From NCBI GenBank assembly GCA_029932675.1, contig JAOZPP010000008.1, forward strand, positions 1 to 64,000: a DNA stretch of 64,000 bases, written 5' to 3'. Origin of the DNA: a bacterium (lineage in GTDB: Bacteria > SM23-81 > DAOVCL01). The notes beneath the pieces are model-generated. The model searched no databases and was not told the origin of the DNA. It was given only the letters and a program-made list of their open reading frames with translations. The position numbers and the translations under genes were made by a program. Below, piece after piece: positions 23,085 through 32,221 of the stretch; the stretch's first letter is position 1, and each line of letters starts with the position of its first letter.

Positions 23085-23340
23085 TAAATCCAGACCTTAC
23101 CAGTTCGCTGAGGGCAGCAACTGCCTCCTTCTCATCGGGGCCCTCAGCCCTAATCTTCAATTTGCTCCCCATCCCTGCGGCCAACATCATTACCCCCATT
23201 ATGCTTTTCGCGTTCACCTCCTCTTCATCCTTAGCTAATTTTACCTCGCTTTCGAACTTGGAGGCTACCTGGACGATGAGCGCGGCAGGTCGCACATGGA
23301 TCCCCAACCTATTTGGGATGGTAACAGTTACCTCCTCCAC
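23074..23340 (-). CDS. ptsH: HPr family phosphocarrier protein
   Basis: IPNRLGIHVRPAALIVQ (phosphorylatable His15) and NAKSIMGVMMLAAGMGS. Confidence 0.95.
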   Translation of the reverse strand: MEEVTVTIPNRLGIHVRPAALIVQVASKFESEVKLAKDEEEVNAKSIMGVMMLAAGMGSKLKIRAEGPDEKEAVAALSELVRSGFNEE

Positions 23341-24419
23341 TAAGCCCTCACGAATTGTTTTCCAGAGAGTTGTCTTACCAAGCCTTTAAGCTCTAAGGAG
23401 AGGAGAAGGGAGAGCACCCGCGAGGAAGAATATCCAGTTTGGCGAATGATCCTATCCACATGCACTGGCTCTGAGGAGAGTAGTTCAAAGACGGTTGCCT
23501 CATCCCCTTCCAACTGTGGGGGGGAGTAATCTGAGGGACCGCTAGCCATTCCCAACTCTTCAAGGATGTCTTCAATTCCAGCAACGAGTTTAGCACCTTC
23601 CTTGATCAGTTTGTTTGTCCCCTTGCTGGTGCGCACATTTATATTTCCGGGGATAGCAAATACCTCCCTCCCCTGATCAAGGGCACATTGGGCGGTGATG
23701 AGGGCCCCGCTTCGCTCACTGGCTTCCACCACGATGACCCCCAAACTGAGGCCGCTGATCAATCTGTTCCTCTGCGGGAAGTTTCCTGGTTCAGGAGGGG
23801 TGCCCAGGGGGAACTCAGAGATAACAGCCCCCCTGGCCATTATCTGCTCCATCAGCCCTTTGTTCTCCGGGGGGTAGATGACATCAACCCCACATCCCAA
23901 GACGGCAAGGGTCCTTCCCCCCGCCTTGAGTGCCCCTTGGTGGGCTGCTGAATCGATTCCCCGGGCTAGGCCGCTGACGATAGTTATCCCCCGTTTGGCT
24001 AGCTGGAAGGCTAACCTCTCCGTGACCAACCTTCCATAGACAGTAGCTAACCTTGAACCCACTATGGCCAGAGCAGAACTATCCTCCTTGGTAAGCTCCC
24101 CTCTGAGGAAGAGCAGTGGGGGAGGATCAAAGATCTGACGCAAAAGGGAGGGATAATCTTCAGAGGAGATGGTCAAAAGGTGCACCCCCTTTGCTTCCAT
24201 CTTGGCGACCTGCTCCTGGGCCCACCTTCGGTTACCCCCTTGCCGGATGGATGAGATCACCCTTCTATCCATATCCGGAATTGCAGAGAGCTCGGCGGGG
24301 GTAGCGGAGAAGACCCTTTGGGGTGAGCCAAACCTGTGGATAAGGGTGGAAAACCTCTTCGGCCCGATCCCGGGGACTGAAGCTAAAAGGAGCCAGTCTT
24401 CAATCTCTTCTCTCTTCAT
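23340..24419 (-). CDS. dprA: DNA-processing protein DprA
   Basis: VGSRLATVYG, SGLARGIDSAAHQGAL, LGCGVDVIYPPENK, FPQRNRLISGLS. Confidence 0.95.
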   Translation of the reverse strand: MKREEIEDWLLLASVPGIGPKRFSTLIHRFGSPQRVFSATPAELSAIPDMDRRVISSIRQGGNRRWAQEQVAKMEAKGVHLLTISSEDYPSLLRQIFDPPPLLFLRGELTKEDSSALAIVGSRLATVYGRLVTERLAFQLAKRGITIVSGLARGIDSAAHQGALKAGGRTLAVLGCGVDVIYPPENKGLMEQIMARGAVISEFPLGTPPEPGNFPQRNRLISGLSLGVIVVEASERSGALITAQCALDQGREVFAIPGNINVRTSKGTNKLIKEGAKLVAGIEDILEELGMASGPSDYSPPQLEGDEATVFELLSSEPVHVDRIIRQTGYSSSRVLSLLLSLELKGLVRQLSGKQFVRA

Positions 24420-25005
24420 CCTTAGGGGTGGCCTTCTTGACCGCTTTACGGAATGATTTAAGTACTTTATCCGCTTCTGGCCCCCTATTTCCGGAGAGGG
24501 CCCCCTTTACCCTCTCTCCCAATTGGGGATCGAGCCGGGAGGCCAACTCTGCCATCCGATTAGCCCCCTCGGGCTCCATTCCTTGAAGCACCTTGGCAAG
24601 TTTATCAGAGGAGAAGAGCTTGGTGAGGGCTGAGGCCGCTGCCTGTCTTACCCCCACATTCTCGTCTCTCAACCGCTCAGAAAGTGGTTCTAAGGCCCTC
24701 AAATCCCCGATCTTGCCTAAGGCTAAAGCGGCACATTCCCTGACATACCAGAGGCCTTTCTCCAAGGCCTCGATAAGGGCGGGAACAGCCCCCTTTCCCA
24801 GCCGGGAGAGGGCATCTACGGCCTTAAGCCGGGTAACATAATCCTCTTTTTCCAGAACGGAGATGAGTTTAGATATAGCTCTCCTCCCTCCCATCATCCC
24901 CAGGGCTTCTATACCCCTTTCCTTCTCCTTTCTATCCCCCTGGAGGAGCTCAAGCACTTGGGCGTAGGTCAGCTTCTCTGTGGCCTCGTCAATCGTAAAC
25001 TTCAA
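24400..25005 (-). CDS. HEAT repeat domain-containing protein
   Basis: Repeated helical units GRRAISKLISVLEKEDYVTRLKAVDALSRLGKGAVPALIEALEKGLWYVRECAALALGKIGDLRALEPL. Confidence 0.85.
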   Translation of the reverse strand: MKFTIDEATEKLTYAQVLELLQGDRKEKERGIEALGMMGGRRAISKLISVLEKEDYVTRLKAVDALSRLGKGAVPALIEALEKGLWYVRECAALALGKIGDLRALEPLSERLRDENVGVRQAAASALTKLFSSDKLAKVLQGMEPEGANRMAELASRLDPQLGERVKGALSGNRGPEADKVLKSFRKAVKKATPKDEERRD

Positions 25006-25975
25006 TTTCCTCTCCTCTTTTAAGCATTCTTCCCAATCTCCTTAGGAAATCATTAATACCTTCACCGGTTAGGGCAGAAAGGCAAGAGAAAGAAGGGGGG
25101 AAATGGCTCCGATCCCTCACTAAGTCTATCTTATTTACCGCTACCAAGGAGGGCTTATCGGGGAGCGCCTGGTTGAAGAGCTTCAGCTCCTGGCGCAAGG
25201 AGTCTAGTTCCTTTAAGGGGTCCTCTGATTGGGCATCCAACAGAAAGACTAAAACCTTTGTTCTTTCTATATGCTTGAGGAACTGGGCTCCCAACCCCTT
25301 CCCCTTGTGTGCGCCTTCCACCAGCCCCGGTATATCGGCCATAACGAAGCTCCGATATTGGTTTAGCCTCACCAGCCCCAGGTGGGGGCGGAGGGTGGTG
25401 AAGGGGTAGTTACCGACCCTCGGCCTGGCCGCCGAGAGCCGGCGGAGGAGGGTTGACTTCCCCACATTGGGCCTTCCCACCAGGCCGACATCAGCAAGGA
25501 GCTTCAGTTCCAAGATTAGTTCCCTTTTCTCTCCCTTTTCTCCCTTTTCGGCCCATCTTGGCGCCTTTTGAATCGGGGTGGCGAACCTGGCGTTTCCTCT
25601 GCCTCCCCTTCCTCCCCGGGCCACCAGTACCGGATTAGAGCCGGGGGCAAGATCAGCGATGATCTCATTGGTTTGAGCATCCTTAACCACTGTTCCTGGA
25701 GGAACCTTTAAGAGCACATCCCGTCCCCCTCTGCCGCTCATCCTCTTTCCCTTACCATTGCCTCCATTTCCAGCTCGCACCCTCCTCAGGTGTTTGAAAT
25801 CCAAGAGGGTACCAATCCTCATATCTACCACCATAAAGACATCCCCTCCCTTTCCTCCGTCACCACCATCTGGTCCCCCTTTTGGTACATGCTTTTCTCG
25901 GCGAAAGCTCACACATCCATCCCCTCCATTGCCTCCCTCCACCCAGATGCGCGCCCAATCGGCGAACCCATTCAT
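24989..25975 (-). CDS. obg: GTPase Obg/CgtA
   Basis: Glycine-rich Obg domain GGNGGDGCVSFRREKHVPKGGPDGGDGGKGGDV; GRPNVGKSTLL; DIPGLVEGAHKGKGLG. Confidence 0.96.
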   Translation of the reverse strand: MNGFADWARIWVEGGNGGDGCVSFRREKHVPKGGPDGGDGGKGGDVFMVVDMRIGTLLDFKHLRRVRAGNGGNGKGKRMSGRGGRDVLLKVPPGTVVKDAQTNEIIADLAPGSNPVLVARGGRGGRGNARFATPIQKAPRWAEKGEKGEKRELILELKLLADVGLVGRPNVGKSTLLRRLSAARPRVGNYPFTTLRPHLGLVRLNQYRSFVMADIPGLVEGAHKGKGLGAQFLKHIERTKVLVFLLDAQSEDPLKELDSLRQELKLFNQALPDKPSLVAVNKIDLVRDRSHFPPSFSCLSALTGEGINDFLRRLGRMLKRGEEIEVYD

Positions 25976-26754
25976 TTAGTGGTGAAGAGGGAAAGAAGAT
26001 CTGCCTTTAGGGTGGGGCCATCAAGGTCTCTCTTTAACCTCCCTCCCACCACCAAGGATATGGCCCCTGTCTCCTCGGAGACAACAACCACCACCGCATC
26101 TGACTGCTCAGTGAGCCCTACCGCGGCGCGGTGCCTCATCCCATAGAGCCTTTCATACCTGATGCTTTGGGTCAAGGGAAGGGCACAACCGGCGGCCAGG
26201 ATCTCCCCCCTTCTGATGAGCACTGCCCCATCATGCAAGGGTCCTGGGGGGGTGAAGATAGTAACCAGCAAGTCCGCCGATACCTTAGCCTCCACCAGCC
26301 TCCCTGTCTCTAAGATATCCTTTAGGCCTACCTCCCTTTCCAGAACCATTAGCCCTCCCAAGCCCTTTTCGGAGAGCCTCACTGATGCTTTAACAACCTC
26401 GTCGAGAGCCTCCGCCTCCCCCGGGACAAAGAGGCGGCGAAGGGGAGGGTTTTGGCCTAATTTAGCTAGTGCCGATCTCAACTCCGGTTGAAAGAGGATG
26501 ACAAAGGCTATTACCCCTACCGTGAGGACCCTGCTGATCATCCATCTGAGGGCGTCAAGTTGCAGCCAGGCGGCAGCAAACCAGGCGGCCAAAAAGAAGA
26601 CCGCCCCCAAAAGCATCTGTGCTGCCTTGGTCCCCTTCATCAAGAGGAGAAGATAATAGAAGATGAGGGCAACAACAACTATATCCACCAGATCGGTGAG
26701 CCCTATGGAGAGAAAACCAATCTTAAAGAGATCCATTTGCCTCTGCAATCGCAT
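25972..26754 (-). CDS. cdaA: Diadenylate cyclase (c-di-AMP synthase, CdaA family)
   Basis: TM N-terminus; DAC motifs DGAVLIRRGEILAAGCALPL and YGMRHRAAVGLTEQSDAVVVVVSEETGAIS. Confidence 0.94.
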   Translation of the reverse strand: MRLQRQMDLFKIGFLSIGLTDLVDIVVVALIFYYLLLLMKGTKAAQMLLGAVFFLAAWFAAAWLQLDALRWMISRVLTVGVIAFVILFQPELRSALAKLGQNPPLRRLFVPGEAEALDEVVKASVRLSEKGLGGLMVLEREVGLKDILETGRLVEAKVSADLLVTIFTPPGPLHDGAVLIRRGEILAAGCALPLTQSIRYERLYGMRHRAAVGLTEQSDAVVVVVSEETGAISLVVGGRLKRDLDGPTLKADLLSLFTTK

Positions 26755-27925
26755 AGGCCATTTGGGCCACCCTCCTCATCTGTCTCACATCGTGTACCCG
26801 CAGGATTTTTGCCCCCCTGGCCACCCCTAAAGCCACGGCCGCTGCAGTTCCCTCCAACCTTTCCCCCACGGGAAGGCCGAGGACCTCCCCGATGAAGGAC
26901 TTGCGCGATGGCCCGATGAGGATGGGATAACCCAGCCCCTTAAGCTCATCGAGCCTGCGGAGGATGACCAAGTTATCCTTTGGCCTCTTGCCAAAGCCTA
27001 TCCCTGGATCAACAACGATCTTGGCTTCGGCTACCCCCGCCTGGAGGGCAAGCTGGATGCCTTGATCAAGCCAAGAGTATATCTCCCCCATGAGGTCATC
27101 ATACTGGGGGTTGATCTGCATATCCTTTGGCCTACCCTTTATATGCATAATCACCAAACCGGCCCCGGTTTCAGCTATCATCCGGGCCATTTTAGGATCA
27201 AACCTCAGGCCGCTGATGTCATTTATCAGATGGGCGCCAGCCTCTATTGCCCTTTGAGCTACCTCTGACTTATAGGTATCTACCGAGATGATTACCTCCT
27301 GGGAGGAGAGGCGTTCTACAACGGGGATGACCCGGCGGAGTTCCTCAGAGAGGGGGACAGGATCTGCACCTGGCCTTGTTGACTCCCCCCCGATATCGAT
27401 GATGTCTGCCCCTTCCTCTATCATTTGGTGGGCTCTCTCTAAGGCCCTCTCCGGATCGATGTATCTCCCCCCATTTGAGAAGGAGTCCGGCGTTACATTT
27501 AAGACCCCCATTATATAGGGCCGAAGGGAAAGGTCCACGACCCTACCGCAAAAGTTGAGGAGCCACCTTCTTCTCTTCTTCTCTCTCTCGATAAGCCCCT
27601 GCAACTGCTGGGCTAAAAGGTTTAGCCCAAAGGGCTGATCCTTGAGCTTGGTAATCAGTTTATTCAATTGTCGAAGGTTGCCTAAGAGGAGAAGGTCAGA
27701 GCTCTTTGCCTCTCCGGTGACCACCCCCTTAGCCACGGCAGCATCCCCTCCCAAGCTGAGCATCTCCTGTTTGAGTATGTTTGCTGCTGGAAGGCTGACC
27801 TTTTCCAACTTGACCACGAGGTGAAGCGCCTTCTGGGCGAGGGACTCCCAGGCACGGGGGTCAACCCCTATTCTTCTCAGCTCCTCCTTCGCCTGATAAT
27901 CTGTCTCTATCCCCAACCTTCTCAC
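26723..27925 (-). CDS. folP: Dihydropteroate synthase with ~130-aa N-terminal extension; start uncertain (overlaps ftsH)
   Basis: [49 protein letters not shown]. Confidence 0.93.
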   Translation of the reverse strand: MRRLGIETDYQAKEELRRIGVDPRAWESLAQKALHLVVKLEKVSLPAANILKQEMLSLGGDAAVAKGVVTGEAKSSDLLLLGNLRQLNKLITKLKDQPFGLNLLAQQLQGLIEREKKRRRWLLNFCGRVVDLSLRPYIMGVLNVTPDSFSNGGRYIDPERALERAHQMIEEGADIIDIGGESTRPGADPVPLSEELRRVIPVVERLSSQEVIISVDTYKSEVAQRAIEAGAHLINDISGLRFDPKMARMIAETGAGLVIMHIKGRPKDMQINPQYDDLMGEIYSWLDQGIQLALQAGVAEAKIVVDPGIGFGKRPKDNLVILRRLDELKGLGYPILIGPSRKSFIGEVLGLPVGERLEGTAAAVALGVARGAKILRVHDVRQMRRVAQMAYAIAEANGSL

Positions 27926-29804
27926 CCTTAGCCCCCTTTATTATCTCATCCAACCGGTGGCCATCTATTATCTCCCTCTCCAGCAGCTCCCCAGCCACCC
28001 TGTGGAGCAGGTTGATATTCTCCTCGAGGAGCTTTTTTGCCCTCTTCTGCGCCCTCTCCACAGTCTCCTTTACTTCGGCATCGATTAACCTTGCCGTTGC
28101 CTCGCTGTAGTCCCTTCTCTGGCTTATCTCCCGGCCAAGGAATATCTCCTCTCTCTTCCCCCCAAAGGTTAAAGGGCCCAGCTTTTCGCTCATCCCCCAC
28201 TCACAGACCATCTTCCGGGCCAATTCGGTGGCCTTTTCGATGTCGTTGCCCGCTCCAGTGGTTAGCTCCCCAAAGATGAGCTTTTCTGCTTCCCTTCCCC
28301 CTAAGAGGTGGACGAGTTTGGTCTCCAAATACTTTTTGGAATAGTTGTGCTTCTCATCTAAGGGGAGGTAATGGGTGACCCCCAAGGCCATCCCCCGCGG
28401 AATTATGGTTACCTTGTGAACAGGATCAGACCCAGGGATGAGCTTGGCTACTAAGGCATGGCCTGCCTCGTGGTAGGCGATGTTCTTCTTCTCCTCCTCG
28501 CTGATTACCATGCTCTTCCTCTCGGTGCCCATCATCACCTTGTCCTTTGCTGCCTCGAAGTCGCTCATATTCACCCTTTTATGGTTCCGACGAGCAGCTA
28601 AGAGCGCGGCCTCGTTCACTATATTGGCCAGATCTGCCCCAGATAACCCAGGAGTCCCCCGGGCAAGCACGGAGAGGTTGACATCCTTGCCCAAAGGTAT
28701 ATTTCGGGTATGGACCTTAAGGATTCCTTCCCTTCCCCGCACATCGGGCCTGTCCACAACTATCTGGCGGTCAAACCTCCCTGGTCGCAGGAGGGCTGGA
28801 TCAAGGACATCGGGTCTGTTTGTGGCTGCCAGAAGGATAACCCCTTCGTTGGCCTCAAAGCCATCCATCTCCACCAAGAGTTGATTGAGGGTCTGTTCTC
28901 TTTCATCATGTCCCCCACCTAAGCCTGCTCCCCGATGTCTCCCCACCGCATCTATCTCATCAATGAAGATGATGCAAGGGGCATTTCTCTTTCCCTGATC
29001 GAAGAGGTCCCTCACCCTTGATGCTCCCACCCCAACGAACATCTCCACAAAGTCTGAACCGCTCATACTGAAGAAAGGGACACCGGCCTCTCCGGCCACA
29101 GCCCGGGCCAGGAGGGTCTTCCCAGTTCCTGGAGGACCCAGGAGGAGGACCCCCTTGGGGATCTTTCCCCCCAGCCTCTGGAATTTCTTCGGATTCTTCA
29201 GGAATTCAATTACCTCCTCTAACTCCTCCTTGGCCTCATCTGCCCCAGCTACGTCACTAAAGGTTACCTTGGGTTTATTCTCCACAAGGAGCTTTGCCCT
29301 CGATTTACCAAAGGAGAAGACCCCCCGTTGGCTGCCCTGCATCTGTTTAATAAAGAAGATCCAAAGCAGGGCGAAGAAGAGGAAAGGGGCCATCTGAATT
29401 AGGATGGAGAGAATAGGGGTTCGCCTTGGTTTGGCATCGACCTCTACTCCTTTCTCCTCCAGCCTCCCCAGTAACTGAGGGTCCTTGAGGGGGATGTGCA
29501 CATAAAAGCGGGAGAACTCTTCTTCCCTCCCCTTTACCACTCTGGTTGCCGGAGCGGTGAGCTCCCCGTGGATGTCGCTCTCCACAATGGTCACCTTCTT
29601 CACCTGAGAACCCTTGACCAGATCCATGAATTGGGTGTAGGTGATGGAAACCTCCTCCCCGCGGGAAGGGGTGAGAATCCGATAAGCCCAGAGGAAGGCT
29701 AAGGTCAAAAGAGTCCAGATAAGGAGGGTCTTCCAGGTCTTCCCCTTCTGGGGCGATGAGATAGGTCTTTTTGTTCCCCGGGGAGGGGATGGTTTGTCCT
29801 TCAT
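27861..29804 (-). CDS. ftsH: ATP-dependent zinc metalloprotease FtsH
   Basis: Walker [29 protein letters not shown] zinc site, [27 protein letters not shown]. Confidence 0.97.
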   Translation of the reverse strand: MKDKPSPPRGTKRPISSPQKGKTWKTLLIWTLLTLAFLWAYRILTPSRGEEVSITYTQFMDLVKGSQVKKVTIVESDIHGELTAPATRVVKGREEEFSRFYVHIPLKDPQLLGRLEEKGVEVDAKPRRTPILSILIQMAPFLFFALLWIFFIKQMQGSQRGVFSFGKSRAKLLVENKPKVTFSDVAGADEAKEELEEVIEFLKNPKKFQRLGGKIPKGVLLLGPPGTGKTLLARAVAGEAGVPFFSMSGSDFVEMFVGVGASRVRDLFDQGKRNAPCIIFIDEIDAVGRHRGAGLGGGHDEREQTLNQLLVEMDGFEANEGVILLAATNRPDVLDPALLRPGRFDRQIVVDRPDVRGREGILKVHTRNIPLGKDVNLSVLARGTPGLSGADLANIVNEAALLAARRNHKRVNMSDFEAAKDKVMMGTERKSMVISEEEKKNIAYHEAGHALVAKLIPGSDPVHKVTIIPRGMALGVTHYLPLDEKHNYSKKYLETKLVHLLGGREAEKLIFGELTTGAGNDIEKATELARKMVCEWGMSEKLGPLTFGGKREEIFLGREISQRRDYSEATARLIDAEVKETVERAQKRAKKLLEENINLLHRVAGELLEREIIDGHRLDEIIKGAKGEKVGDRDRLSGEGGAEKNRG

Positions 29805-29919
29805 AGTTTAAACCTCATTTCCACCGATTTACAGGATCAGCAATCAGTCGTTATAAGGATATGCGGCCCGAGCTGCAGGGATAGACATCTGTGGCTCTCC
29901 GCTTTCCTGCCATTGGGGA

Positions 29920-30450
29920 TTATATCTCCCTCTTATCTTCCAAGGCCCCGATGTAGGGGAGGTTACGATATCTCTCCTGGTAGTCGAGGCCATAGCCGAC
30001 CACAAATCTGTCCGGGATCACGAAACCCACGTAGTCAACCGGGACATCGACCACCCTCCTCTCCCTTTTGTCCAATAAGGTAACTATGCGCAGAGACGAT
30101 GGATTTCTGGTGAGGAGATTGTTTCTGATATACCGCCAAGTCAAACCCGTATCTACGATGTCCTCCACCACCAAAACATCCCGCCCCTCTATATTTGTCC
30201 CTAAGTCTTGGAGCAACCTGACCACTCCGCTGGAATGGGTAGATGATCCATAGCTGGAGACGGAGATGAAGTCAATCTGGTGAGGAAGATGGATGGCCCT
30301 GGTCAGATCGGCGAGGAAGAGGAAGCTTCCCTTGAGGATGGAGACAAGTATGGGATTAAGTCCCTGATAATCCAAGGAGATCTCTCTCCCTAGTTCCCTC
30401 ACCCGTGCTTTTATCTTCGAGCCCGGGATCAATAATTGGATTTTTTCCAT
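29920..30450 (-). CDS. hpt: Hypoxanthine phosphoribosyltransferase
   Basis: VSSYGSSTHSSG, VLVVEDIVDTGLTW PRPP loop, VDYVGFVIPDRFVVGYGLDY. Confidence 0.94.
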   Translation of the reverse strand: MEKIQLLIPGSKIKARVRELGREISLDYQGLNPILVSILKGSFLFLADLTRAIHLPHQIDFISVSSYGSSTHSSGVVRLLQDLGTNIEGRDVLVVEDIVDTGLTWRYIRNNLLTRNPSSLRIVTLLDKRERRVVDVPVDYVGFVIPDRFVVGYGLDYQERYRNLPYIGALEDKREI

Positions 30451-31799
30451 TTGGCTACAGCCTTTAAGGCTACCTTTGTTTCCTCCCTCACTTTAAATTG
30501 TTCGGCAATCCGATAGCCAATTACCCAGACGATCCCCTTTGGGCAGGTCAAAAGTGGAATTAGCCCGCGCGCTGGCCTGGGGATATGCAGGTCTACAAAG
30601 AGATCTTGTAGCTTCTTTCTCCCCTCCATTCCGAGGAGCTGCATTCTATCCCCTCTTTCCCATCCCCGCAGCTTAAATGGTCCCTCAAGCCTTTCCCAGT
30701 CGAAATAAGCCACCATCCTACCCCCTTTCTGGATGAGGTCCAGAGGGGGAGGGGAGATGAGCTCAGTGCTTAAGGATAAGCCATCTTCGGTCTCTGCCCT
30801 CCCAGGGATTTCTACCCTCGTGGGCACTCGCCGGAGGGCCGCACGGAGAAAGAAGAGTTTACCCTCCTTTCCCTCTGCCTCAATCCCTCCGGGAAGGGAG
30901 GTCCTCCCCCTCAGGGGAGAGCTGGCCAACCTCTGCAGGTGTGAGTAGGGGAGTTCCTTTTCTCCTAACTCCCGAAAGGCTTCCTTGAGCACTGCTTGCC
31001 TGATGACCTTATCATAAGCAAAAAGTTGATCCAAATCAAGGATTATTTCCCCACCCGTTTGGCGATGGGCAATCTGGTGGAGGACCTTCCTGGCTAAGCC
31101 AGTGAGGAATTCCCCCTGTTCCCAAAGGATCATCCCCGATCTGGCCAAGGCCTCGGTTATCTTGGGATTATAAGCACTTAGTTGGGGAAGGAGCCGCCAC
31201 CTGATGCGGTTTCTTAAATAGCAGAGATCCCGATTGGAGCTGTCCTCACGGAAGGAGAGCCCCCTTCGTTGGAGCCAATCCCTAAGCTCTCCTCTCCTCA
31301 CCTCTATCAGGGGACGGATGATCTCCCCCCAAACCGGCCTAATTCCTTCCAAGCCGGTAGGCCCAGATCCCCGCAAAAGCCTCATTAAAACCGTCTCTGC
31401 TTGATCATCCTGAGTATGGCCGGTAGCGATCTTCTGAGCCCCCAGGTCTGCAGCAACTTCCCGGAGGAACCTGTATCTAAGGACCCTTGCCCCTTCCTCC
31501 AAACTTAGGCCTTTCTCCTTGCAGAAGCTCCTCACCTCCTCTTGGCCGATCCGGCAGGGAATATGCAGGCCCTGGCAGAGTTTCTCCACCCACCTGGCGT
31601 CCTCCTCGGCTTCCTCCCCTCTTAGCCGGTGGTTGAGGTGCGCGGCAGCCAACTTTAACTGGTATTCATCCCTGATCTCTAAGAGGATATTGAGCAGGGC
31701 TACGGAATCTGAGCCTCCGGAAAGGGCCACCAGGATCCGATCCCCATAGCTTAACATCCCATATTTAGCAATGGTTTCCTTTACCTTCTCTACAAGCAT
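30429..31799 (-). CDS. tilS: tRNA(Ile)-lysidine synthase (ORF track start 31838 is a TTG inside the promoter; ATG at 31799 preferred)
   Basis: ALSGGSDSVALLNILL P-loop, AAHLNHRLRGEEAEEDARWV, ATGHTQDDQAETVLMRLLRGSG. Confidence 0.95.
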   Translation of the reverse strand: MLVEKVKETIAKYGMLSYGDRILVALSGGSDSVALLNILLEIRDEYQLKLAAAHLNHRLRGEEAEEDARWVEKLCQGLHIPCRIGQEEVRSFCKEKGLSLEEGARVLRYRFLREVAADLGAQKIATGHTQDDQAETVLMRLLRGSGPTGLEGIRPVWGEIIRPLIEVRRGELRDWLQRRGLSFREDSSNRDLCYLRNRIRWRLLPQLSAYNPKITEALARSGMILWEQGEFLTGLARKVLHQIAHRQTGGEIILDLDQLFAYDKVIRQAVLKEAFRELGEKELPYSHLQRLASSPLRGRTSLPGGIEAEGKEGKLFFLRAALRRVPTRVEIPGRAETEDGLSLSTELISPPPLDLIQKGGRMVAYFDWERLEGPFKLRGWERGDRMQLLGMEGRKKLQDLFVDLHIPRPARGLIPLLTCPKGIVWVIGYRIAEQFKVREETKVALKAVAKWKKSNY

Positions 31800-31809
31800 A
31801 ACCACATAA

Positions 31810-31838
31810 AATATAAACCTTTTTTGTCTTTTTGTCAA
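31810..31838 (-). promoter_or_regulatory. Predicted sigma70-type promoter of tilS
   Basis: - strand TTGACA-17 bp-TATATT, ~11 bp upstream of tilS ATG. Confidence 0.7.
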
Positions 31839-31839
31839 A

Positions 31840-31867
31840 TAAAAAAGGGCGACAAAGATGTCGCCCT
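31840..31867 (-). terminator. Rho-independent terminator of tRNA-CAU
   Basis: - strand agggcgaca-tctt-tgtcgccct perfect 9-bp stem followed by tttttattt. Confidence 0.9.
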
Positions 31868-31868
31868 A

Positions 31869-31942
31869 TAGCGGTGCAGGGATTCGAACCCCGGACCCAC
31901 GGATTATGATTCCGCTGCTCTAACCAACTGAGCTACACCGCC
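31869..31942 (-). tRNA. tRNA with CAU anticodon (probably elongator tRNA-Met; tRNA-Ile2 not excluded); CCA not encoded
   Basis: ggcggtgtagctcagttggttagagcagcggaatCATaatccgtgggtccggggttcgaatccctgcaccgcta folds as cloverleaf (7-bp acceptor, D, anticodon, T arms). Confidence 0.95.
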
Positions 31943-31951
31943 ACTTCCTTA

Positions 31952-31980
31952 AATTTAATCTTGAATCACCCACTTGTCAA
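31952..31980 (-). promoter_or_regulatory. Predicted promoter of tRNA-CAU
   Basis: - strand TTGACA-17 bp-TAAATT just upstream of the tRNA 5' end. Confidence 0.7.
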
Positions 31981-32056
31981 CAATTTTTTGAGGACGCAGG
32001 TAACCCCATTTGGAAACTGCCTGGCTATTCCGGCCCAGCTCTTTACCGCTGGTTCC

Positions 32057-32166
32057 ACCGGAGGTAACGGAATGCCCTCTTCGGCGGAGAGTCTCGTATG
32101 CTACTCTTTTACCCGGCTTCAGCCGGGCCCTTTGGGTTTCAACCCTGTGCGGGCAGCTACTCCGGT
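32057..32166. ncRNA. Candidate structured RNA domain of unknown class (strand undetermined)
   Basis: 7-bp long-range closing stem accggag(32057-32063)/ctccggt(32160-32166) enclosing CCCGGC-TTCA-GCCGGG, GGGT-TTCA-ACCC nested inside GCCC..GGGC; no credible ORF. Confidence 0.4.
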
Positions 32167-32176
32167 AGCAAAGAAG

Positions 32177-32211
32177 TTATGAGGAGGGCCTCAGGTGGGC
32201 CCTCCTCATAA
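32177..32211 (-). terminator. Hairpin/terminator downstream of the C25 peptidase gene
   Basis: Perfect 14-bp inverted repeat ttatgaggagggcc..ggccctcctcataa. Confidence 0.6.
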
Positions 32212-32221
32212 GGCTATGGCC

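Noticed and set aside
32057-32166. c-di-GMP-I (GEMM) riboswitch identity, prompted by GCACAGGG..GAAACC and GGGGTTACC strings
   Set aside because: The diagnostic GACGCAAAGCC core and GNRA receptor arrangement are absent; left as an unclassified structured element.
31961-32182. + strand 73-aa ORF over the structured intergenic region
   Set aside because: No recognisable domain, overlaps multiple hairpins and both flanking regulatory signals; more likely non-coding.
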